Assembly (NCBI GenBank): GCA_009663005.1 | Contig: CM018913.1 | Span: 128,935 to 168,934 of the forward strand | Source of the DNA: Actinidia chinensis | Taxonomy: Eukaryota > Streptophyta > Magnoliopsida > Ericales > Actinidiaceae | Direction: 5' to 3' | Length of the DNA stretch: 40,000 nucleotides | Shown here: positions 33,510 to 40,000 of the stretch, in pieces | How the letters are laid out: each line of letters begins with the position of its first letter | Numbering within the stretch: the first letter of the stretch is position 1 | Made by a program: the position numbers and the translations under genes | Notes under the pieces: generated by a model | What the model saw: the letters and a program-made list of their open reading frames with translations, nothing else | What the model was told of the DNA's origin: nothing | Database searches by the model: none

Positions 33510-34772
33510 AAATAAAAAAAATTTATATAATTTTTTTATTAAAAAAATTGACTAATAATGAATTTTTTAAAAAACTAAAGTAATTAAAAAATTAAAAAAT
33601 GAGCACAAATTGGATCTTAAATTTGTCAGAAATTAAAAAAGTCAAAAAAGTTGTAACCTTGACCGAACCATAATTTTCTACCAGTTACGCGATCTAAATA
33701 AATGAGTGTGCCAGCAAGAAAAGTTGTTTCCAACCGCAAGATTTGGTAAGAAAAAGAAGAAAAACACGGCTTAAGAAAACAAAATTATATGCATGAACTT
33801 CTTTCTGTTTCAAATAAATAATTTCCTCTCAAAATAAAAAATAAACAAACAAATAAATAACTTCACTGTACCCATTAAAGCTTTTCATCGCTGTTATTTT
33901 TTCATCTTTTTTAACCACTCTTATTGTTTATTTCCTTCTTTAATTTACCTTTGCATTATATTACTAAACTCTACAAAAATCTTGAGCATGAGTAAATATT
34001 AGATGGTATTACTATTTAATATTTAGAAAATCTCACGTGGTTGAATTAGTGGGAGACACACTTGTTAGAACACTTTCAAATATATATATATATATATTTG
34101 GTTAAAGAGAGATGGTACTCAGAGGGTGTGACTTTTGACTTCAAATCAAGAGTTGTGACTCTTTGGTTTAAATAAAGGGTGTGACACTTGAAAATAAATG
34201 AAAGAGATGCGATTCTTAGTTCATGGTCATAAACTCATGCTCATATAAAAGTTTGGGATTGGTTTGGTTCCTATGGTTCAACAACAAAACATTGTTTTAT
34301 ATAGAATTCACATTTTCTATTTATTTACTTCTTGATAGATTTGTAAAATCTAAGGATAATAGGGTTTATCTTCGTTTGCAATCAGACATTATATTAAATT
34401 TTAGATTTTATTACATTCTAGTGACGATATTTTTTAATCAGGTGCACATCAAATCTATAAATTGGTGGGATGAATAACATTTTAAAGGAAATCGACATTT
34501 GAAACGTTCTTTATTCTTTTTCCAATTTCTTCATCTCCATCCTATTCCCAAAATTTGCACCCACCACAAGACTTTTGATTGTTTGTTACCTATCCAATGA
34601 CACTAAGGGTCCGTTTGGTACCAGCTTATTTCTGACTTATTGCTTAAATAAAGCAAAAAAGTTGAACACATATTTGGTTTGCTGGCTTTTTTGTGTTTTT
34701 TTTGCTTTTTGCTTTTAGCTTTTTTAAGGCCAAATTTATGAACCAAAAAAAGCAAAAAAAAACTAGCTTTTT

Positions 34773-34797
34773 GTCACTGTAGCGGAGCTACAGTGAC
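34773..34797. repeat. Perfect hairpin, 11 bp arms
   Basis: GTCACTGTAGC, loop GGA, GCTACAGTGAC. It lies inside the Tourist-like element next to the captured segment and could stop polymerase or fold in RNA. It is exact by eye. Confidence 0.85.
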
Positions 34798-34904
34798 TTT
34801 AATGACTTTTTGCTTATGCCGAAAATACCCTTGCCTAGCATACACACAGCTCTCCCTTCCCTTCCATTAACGCATCTTCTCTCTCCCTTCTATTCCAGAC
34901 TGAT

Positions 34905-35175
34905 CAGAGAGAGGGTCGAGTGTTCTGCGCAGAGAAGCACCAAGCACTTCCCACCACCTCCGACGCCGACGCTGTCAACCGCCACCTCGTCGAAGAGACC
35001 AATCGGCTCCTCGCCGAGATCCGATCCGATCCGCTGCTGCCGTTGACGGAGAGGACGCCGATGGATTCTCTATCTTAGACTCCGCCGAGAAATTCATCAC
35101 CGACCACAACGTCGTCGTCATCAAACCAGAGTCACCAGACCAAACCCACAAACTCTGGTCTCGCACCTTCACAGA
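34905..35175 (+). pseudogene. Captured host-gene fragment inside the Tourist-like element, family not recognised
   Basis: The segment is GC-rich against AT-rich flanks and has coding character. One frame gives DADAVNRHLVEETNRLLAEI and RSDPLL near 34960-35040. After a one-base shift it continues EDADGFSILDSAEKF and ITDHNVVVIKPE to about 35170. These look like the start of a soluble plant protein with a Leu-rich helix. I do not recognise the family. The fragment ends abruptly in AT-rich DNA with repeated GATTTCTCAGT words (about 35233-35345). It is probably the first exon and part of the leader of a gene copied into the element. Confidence 0.5.
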
Positions 35176-35492
35176 TTGTTTGATTTTGATGTTAATTTCA
35201 AAAATCAGAGCAAAAATCCCAATAATGATATTGATTTCTCAGTTGGATCTTGATTTCTTTGATTTCGAAATTTTGAGTGAGAAAATATCTGATTTTTCAA
35301 CTGAGAGTGATTTCTCAGTCTTGATTTCTCAGTTTGATTCTCAGCTGGGTCTTGTTTTTCAATTTTAGCTTTTTTTCAGCTTTTTGAAGTGGTGCCAACC
35401 ACCACAAAATAGCTTTTTTAAAAATGATTTTTTTGTTGGCTTATTTTAAGCAGCTTTTTTGCTTAAAATAAGTACTACTAAATGGAGCCTAA

Positions 35493-36254
35493 GTTTTATG
35501 CCTACTCATGTGCCAGAAACAATTCTATTTTCTAGTCCAGCCCAATGATGATTATTTATATATGGGCTAAAGGTTCCTGGGCCCTACTAGCATCCATAGC
35601 AAGCCCAAGATGCCTCGTTTGCACCCCCTTCGAGCCCCTCTTACCCGTATGTCTACAATAGAGACTTAAAAATGTCATTCAATTCAAAAGAATTGTTTAA
35701 TGAATTTACTATTTCATGTACAACTCCAATCCTCCCATCTTTATTCCTGTACTCCATCTTTATTCCCAACAAAAACAAAAAACTCCATCATTTCCCCATG
35801 TTCCCTTCAAACCTTACTTGTTCAAAGTACTAGTCTATAACATTTTTTTGTCCAAAACTCCAAATCATCATTATTTAATTTAATATAAATCTCATTTCAA
35901 TAAATGTTTTTTGAATAGTAATCATTTTGCAATTTCAAAGATAGACATATTTTAGGAATGAGTTAGAGTGAAAGTGAAAGCGGAGATGAGTGTCAATTTT
36001 TTGAGCAAGTCTGCATAGTTAGAGGCTAAAAATAGCCTTTATTTTGGAGCTCTGAAAGCATTGGTGTCAATGATCTTTTAAACCTTATCGAACTGCATGG
36101 TTTGGATAAGTTACGTACATTAAAGTTCGTCACAAATCCCTTCCAATATAGATTTTATAATGAATTTAGAGGCGTCACTCTCAACAAACCATGCATTTAA
36201 ATCATCAACTGAGCAATTGAATGATTTAAAAGGTAGGAATCAAGTAATAAGAGA
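35493..36254. other. Intergenic, no gene seen
   Basis: AT-rich DNA downstream (minus strand) of the MYB relic. It may include that gene's old 3' untranslated region. No other signal was recognised. Confidence 0.5.
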
Positions 36255-37564
36255 TCAAGGGATTGGGATGTTGTTGTGCGTTTTGTTGGTTGTTTCAATG
36301 CAATAGTTAATATCATCCTCATCCTCATTACTAAAACCATTAAAATTATGCAAATTAGGGTTAGGGTTATAATACCCATTTCCCTTGTTCATGAGGAGTT
36401 GACTGCTACTAACTGGATCTTCCAAGGCCGAAGCAGCGAGATTAGGGGTGGGATTGGTTTTCGAAGACGAGGGTTTGTCTTTTGGAGAAGAACAATGAGT
36501 TTTTTATCTCGTTACCTGTCCTCTTTAGAATTCTCCCGGCTATCAAAAACCACCTACATATATGTGCACAAACCCACCAAGCTGTTTAGATCAAAAGCCA
36601 TATTCGCTCTATTCTTTGTTAGTAAATATTATATAAGATGCTAGTCGTTTTGTATAGATTATCTATGAGTATGATTTTTGTTACTTATTTTAAGTTGAGT
36701 AAATATTACTCGCTATTATAATTGACCAAAACAATGCAATAGATGCCACTTACATCAATGAATCTTATTATTTTGATTGTTTTCAATTGCGAGAGAGTAA
36801 CGTTCTTTTACTTGTCAATGTAGCGAACAAAGTTATTTTGATTATTTATACAACCCTGTGATTTTTATTTTATTTTTGTACAGATTTTTGCGTGTCTTTA
36901 TGAACTGTGTATGTGTGTATATGCAGGTAAATGCATGTAGCTAAAAGATGGACAGATCGAGCTGTATAGTGAACCCCCCTAAATGAGCTAACTACAGAAA
37001 ACCCTAATCTATACAAAAAGTAACTAGAGAACAGTCAAACCCTAATACCCAAATCAGAGAAATAGATGGATAGATTTGTAATCTAGAGAGAGAGGAAGAA
37101 AACAATCTAAATATCAACAGAATATTGCTAGGATGATTATATTTGGATACCATATTTTCGATCCAAATCCAAATGTGGTGCACAAATAAAGCATCATTGG
37201 TATCAGAAACCCTAACACCCAAATCGGAGATGTAGATGATGATGGATTTGTAATCTAGAGAGAGAGGAGACCGGTTGCCGAGGAGGCAGTGGAGGCGGAG
37301 GATGAGATCCTCCTCGTCGGGGGCGATGTGGCCGCGCTTGACGGAGGGGCGGAGGTAGTTCATCCACCGGAGGCGGCAGCTCTTGCCGCAGCGGAGCAGC
37401 ACGGTCCTCTTGGGCAGCGTCCGCCACCGCCCCTCCCCTTCCCTCCATATATAATTCGCCAGCACATCGTCCTCCTCCTCCGTCCACGGGCCCCTCTTCA
37501 GCCCCACCTTCGCGCAACACGCCGTCGTCTTGCTCCCCGTCGTCGTCGATGATGGATGCCTCAT
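36255..37564 (-). pseudogene. MYB5-like: MYB5-like R2R3-MYB transcription factor relic, two exons with deletion in R3
   Basis: R2R3-MYBs bind DNA; the MYB5 group acts in seed-coat and flavonoid control. Exon 1 (37564-37272) starts [12 protein letters not shown] and reads [72 protein letters not shown]. The intron that usually splits R2 in such genes is absent. The second intron runs from GT at 37271 to AG at 36554, at the usual R/W border of R3. Exon 2 reads WFLIAGRI...RTGNEIKN, then the rest of R3 (the YWNTH region) is missing and the frame shifts into an MYB5-like C-terminal region (KPSSSKTNPTPN, NPNPNLHNF, EDEDDINYC), ending at TGA 36257-36255. Substitutions at invariant places (KRTV for KRAG, LHC for LHR, RILKRTG for RIPGRTD) argue for true decay. 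Exon 1 is very GC-rich. Confidence 0.85.
37038..37270. repeat. Direct duplication of about 60 bp in the MYB intron
   Basis: AACCCTAATACCCAAATC... TTTGTAATCTAGAGAGAGAG at 37038-37096 recurs at 37206-37270 with a few differences. The second copy abuts the exon 1 donor. The duplication lies entirely within the intron. Confidence 0.8.
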
Positions 37565-37605
37565 CTCTCTCTCTCTCTCTAGTACTATATTTTTTTTAAC
37601 ATTAA

Positions 37606-37970
37606 TCATTGTAGTTTGACCAATGTTTCAGTTTGGTCCTTATAATTTTTAATTTGAACGATTATGACACTGTATTTTCAATCTGGCTCTAGTGTTGTTT
37701 TCCCATCAATCCTCTTAAGAATTTAGATTCAAAGCAAGTTCATGAAGCTCACATTGCCACTTTAGGAGTGCATTTGTGTCTGTGGATAAATATTACTTAT
37801 CATTTTATTGGTTAAAATATATGGTGTCACTTTATTATTTTAAATGGTCATGTATGTTTTAAATATTTTTTTTTCATTCTAATTCTTTAACAGGTATTAA
37901 CTAGAGACTACATTAATACCAAGTTGAAACTACAGTGACCAAAATAATTTTTTTGTCAAACTACAAGAAT
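37606..37970. mobile_element. MITE-like inverted-repeat element upstream of the MYB relic
   Basis: ATTGTAGTTTGACCAATG...CAGTTTGGTCC at the left end (37606-37645) matches the reverse complement of the right end (37918-37970, CTTGTAGTTTGAC...TTTGGTCACTGTAGTTTCAACTTGG). The ends repeat the words GTAGTTTGAC and TTTGGTC. This pattern is common in plant small inverted-repeat elements. It would lie just upstream of the MYB start, in its promoter. Ends and target-site duplication are not resolved. Confidence 0.5.
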
Positions 37971-38156
37971 CAATAATAAAATTTACATTTTTATCAAATT
38001 TTGTATTATGTATTCCATGTGTTGCAAGTTGCAACTAATGATTGTGTTTACCATCTAATGTTGCCGAAACCCCAACGGCCGCCGTCCTCCACCCACCACC
38101 GCCAATGGTTTCAATGAGGCGGTTCCTTCTCTACAAAATCAACTCCAATCGAAGGT

Positions 38157-38985
38157 CTCATCTTTAACCCTTTTGCATCTATAACCAAACAGCCCTTATG
38201 CCAAGGCAACATTGGCCTCGGGGATTTAGATGCAATGGGTACATTATGCTGAATTCAGAGATGTCAAAATCTACGGGGAACTTCAGGACAATCCGCCAAG
38301 TGGTTAAGGATTTCTCAGCTGATGCCACGAGATTTGCTCTTGCTGATGCAGGTGATGGCATGGACAATGCCAATTTCATGGTTGAGACTGCTAATTCTGC
38401 AATCCTAAAGGTCACAAGAGCTTTAATGGATGCAGGAGATCATTGATGCAGAGTCGTCTTTGAGAAGTGGTCCACTTTCGACTTATGCTGATCATAATGT
38501 ATATTTTCCAATGATATGAACATCGCAGTCAAGATGACAGAGAAGATCGAATGTTTCGAGAGGCTCTCAAGACGGATTCTATGACTTCCAAGCTGGCAGG
38601 GATGGGTATAGGCTTTCTTGTGGCTCAGAGGGCATGAATGGTGATCTGCCATGGCAGTTTATGGATTTTCAAACATGGCTTCTTGCTTCGATTTGCCCTC
38701 ATTATGCCAAATACGTTTGGAAGGAGCTCCTGAAGAAGGATGGGTGAATCATTAAAGCAGGTTGGCCGGAAGCTGATGCTCCTGATTTTATCCTTACGAA
38801 AGCCAACACGTATTTGCAAGGATGGATTGTCTCAATGAGGAAGCAGCTCCCAAAGAAAAGCAACACAAATGTATCTAGTGATCAAGAAAACCAGCAATGG
38901 CCTGAATATAGGTGGCCGAGCAACAGACCCATATGCATTTCTTGTTATTTGCTCTCACACCAAAACCTTGAAGGAGAAGGCTGAT
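38157..38985 (+). pseudogene. LARS-like: Cytosolic leucyl-tRNA synthetase fragment, intronless, frameshifted
   Basis: Leucyl-tRNA synthetase charges tRNA-Leu. The fragment covers the end of the class I catalytic core and the start of the anticodon-binding domain: FCIYNQTALMPRQHWPRG, FRCNGYIMLNSE-MSKSTGN, FSADATRFALADAGDGMD, NANFMVETANSAILK, AESSLRSGPLSTYADH, MFREALKT, FMDFQTWLLASICPHYAKY, VWKELLKKDG, AGWPEADAPDF, YLQGWIVSMRKQL. The catalytic KMSKS motif lacks its first Lys: the AAG codon before ATG 38261 is missing. There are frameshifts near 38165, 38450 and 38520-38560, and a TGA near 38745. About 0.8 kb of a roughly 3.3 kb coding region is present, with no introns inside. Upstream and downstream parts are absent, so it is a truncated copy, possibly from reverse transcription. 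Confidence 0.88.
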
Positions 38986-39534
38986 GATGACTCTAACCAC
39001 AAAAATGCAGCACCAGAATGTAATTTCACATAATGCAACCATAAATCCTACATATACAGAAAAATGTGCCCAAAAAAGTAACAAGATGAAATCTACGGAC
39101 CAAATTTATTCTGGATGTGGCCCATATTACACCAACTCTACATCACACACCTTGCTGGCTTTTTTAGGGCCAACATTACAATACCATAAACCTCAATCAA
39201 CTATTCAACGATCCACAAGCAAATCAGACCCGCCAAGACAATAAAGGTACCAAATACAGATAGTTATCGATCAGCACAATAGTCTGGCGGATATTTATAA
39301 AACAATAAGCCCAGTTGGATCATGTAAATGTTTAGATGTTAAACCAAACATTCCTATCTTTGTAGCTATAAACATCTAATCAATGATCAGTCACTGAATT
39401 TATGTTTGTGCCGCTGCTGAGAAACCCCAAGTTATGTTGTTCTGTGTACTAATAGGAGCGCACCCACAGTTATAGTTTACCATATCATCACATAGTTTAC
39501 AGAGGCTAATTGGTGCTAGTCATACACTTAATTC
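38986..39534. other. Intergenic, no gene seen
   Basis: AT-rich DNA after the leucyl-tRNA synthetase homology stops. No repeat structure or family was recognised. Confidence 0.5.
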
Positions 39535-39665
39535 TCACAACCTTGCCTCTATGCTTTTCACATCGGAATTGTTTGGAGTCTTATGTGCTTGTATTTCTGC
39601 TCGCTGTTGAAGCATCTTGCATTCTCTGTCAATCCTTTGGATGTCAATTGTTTCAACGCGACAAC
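39535..39665 (-). CDS. Possible last exon of an unknown coiled-coil protein (partial)
   Basis: On the minus strand a frame of about 40 codons reads VETIDIQRIDRECKMLQQ, RAEIQAHKTPNNSDVK, SIEARL and stops at TGA 39537-39535. The pattern of charged and aliphatic residues suggests a helix or coiled coil. A possible acceptor (CAAGAG) precedes it near 39668. No family was recognised. If real, it is the 3' end of a gene extending beyond 40000. Confidence 0.3.
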
Positions 39666-39783
39666 CCCCTCTTGCAATGCAGCATCAATCTTCTCAGAAA
39701 GAAAACAAGATAGATAAATAAACTAATAATAGAGGAGATATGGAAAAATCAAACAAGTGATTAGAAGTGACTACTGATTTTTT

Positions 39784-39978
39784 TTAAGAAAAAGGAATTT
39801 TTGCAACTAATACAGCAAAAAGAGCCGTTTTGAAAAAAGCTATAGCTCGTTGCTCATCATTGACAAACATCAGTTTTGGGTAAATAGAAGGATGTTGCAA
39901 GCCTACCAAACCATACTTCCAGATCAAATCTAACAATGCAAAATGGGTCAAAACTGAGGCCGTGGTTGCATCATGGAT
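39784..39978 (-). CDS. Possible internal exon of an unknown protein
   Basis: After an acceptor-like CTACAG, a 64-codon open frame begins IHDATTASVLTHFALLDLIW and later reads YPKLMFVNDEQRAIAFFKT, ending at TAA 39786-39784. The first 50 residues look like a structured protein, the last dozen like read-through into an intron. No donor could be fixed and no family was recognised. It may belong with the frame at 39535-39665. Confidence 0.25.
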   Translation of the reverse strand: MHDATTASVLTHFALLDLIWKYGLVGLQHPSIYPKLMFVNDEQRAIAFFKTALFAVLVAKIPFS

Positions 39979-40000
39979 CTGTAGATGGATTAATGGAAGG

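Larger units (their letters stand above)
31460..34606. other. Intergenic, microsatellites and AT-rich DNA, no gene seen
   Basis: No family was recognised. The region includes a CT/TA microsatellite, an inverted repeat near 33.4 kb and a TA tract at 34079-34097. The stretch 31800-32000 is more mixed in composition and could be old exon debris, but no protein can be read from it with confidence. Confidence 0.5.
34607..35489. mobile_element. Tourist-like PIF/Harbinger element, 883 bp, TAA target-site duplication
   Basis: The left end GGGTCCGTTTGGTA (34607-34620) and the reverse complement of the right end, GGCTCCATTTAGTA (35489-35476), form 14 bp terminal inverted repeats with three mismatches. 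TAA flanks both sides (34604-34606 and 35490-35492). The 3 bp TAA/TTA duplication and GG(G/C)-starting ends are diagnostic of PIF/Harbinger MITEs. Subterminal sequence on both sides repeats GCTTAAAATAAG/GCAAAAAAG words in inverted order. Inside is a GC-rich segment (about 34900-35175) that reads like host coding sequence. It has no transposase and so depends on another element. Confidence 0.8.

Noticed and set aside
37289..37552. 87-codon plus-strand Ala/Pro-rich frame
   Set aside because: Antisense shadow of the GC-rich MYB exon; the minus strand gives a clear R2 repeat.

Overview
The window is nuclear DNA of a flowering plant. It is AT-rich and mostly intergenic, with intron-split genes, plant-specific families (IQM calmodulin-binding protein, R2R3-MYB, defensin) and plant transposon relics. 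No complete, undamaged gene can be read in it. Almost every recognisable gene keeps good splice sites and long conserved peptide blocks but is broken by 1-2 base gains or losses, several next to short homopolymers. Two explanations compete: real pseudogenisation, or unpolished long-read sequence. Both may apply, because the MYB, leucyl-tRNA synthetase and DUF3755-like loci also carry damage that looks real (internal deletion, lost catalytic codon, nonsense codon).

Layout. 1-1500: intergenic. 1500-5529: promoter (G-box, TATA), 5' leader and seven coding exons of an IQM-family gene (+). 5530-9990: intergenic and unassigned repetitive DNA with a G22 tract. 9990-10300: possible promoter and first exon of an unknown gene. 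11367-13521: decayed MuDR-type transposase (+). 14024-15124 and 16690-17389: tandem pair of defensin genes (-), each with a signal-peptide exon and a second exon coding for the cysteine domain plus a glycine/acid-rich tail; flanks are shared, so the whole locus was duplicated. 17400-20800: no gene seen. 20815-25620: 4.8 kb of extremely A-rich repeats, including about 12 copies of a 207-225 bp unit. 25.9-27.1 kb: possible inverted-repeat element around the first exon of a DUF3755-like gene (-). 27.3-30.85 kb: second MuDR-type relic (+), same family as the first, with a leader holding three diverged repeats. 31.1-34.6 kb: small repeats and AT-rich DNA. 34607-35489: PIF/Harbinger (Tourist-like) element with TAA target-site duplication, carrying a piece of a host gene. 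36255-37564: decayed MYB5-like gene (-). 37.6-38.0 kb: MITE-like inverted repeat. 38157-38985: intronless fragment of cytosolic leucyl-tRNA synthetase (+). 39.5-40 kb: possible exons of an unknown minus-strand gene running out of the window.

The genes do not form a pathway. The main themes are local tandem duplication (defensin locus, leader repeats, 65, 70, 211 and 383 bp duplications) and transposon activity with capture of gene pieces. The defensin pair with unusual acidic glycine-rich tails is the most interesting biology. No complete new system can be claimed from the sequence alone.
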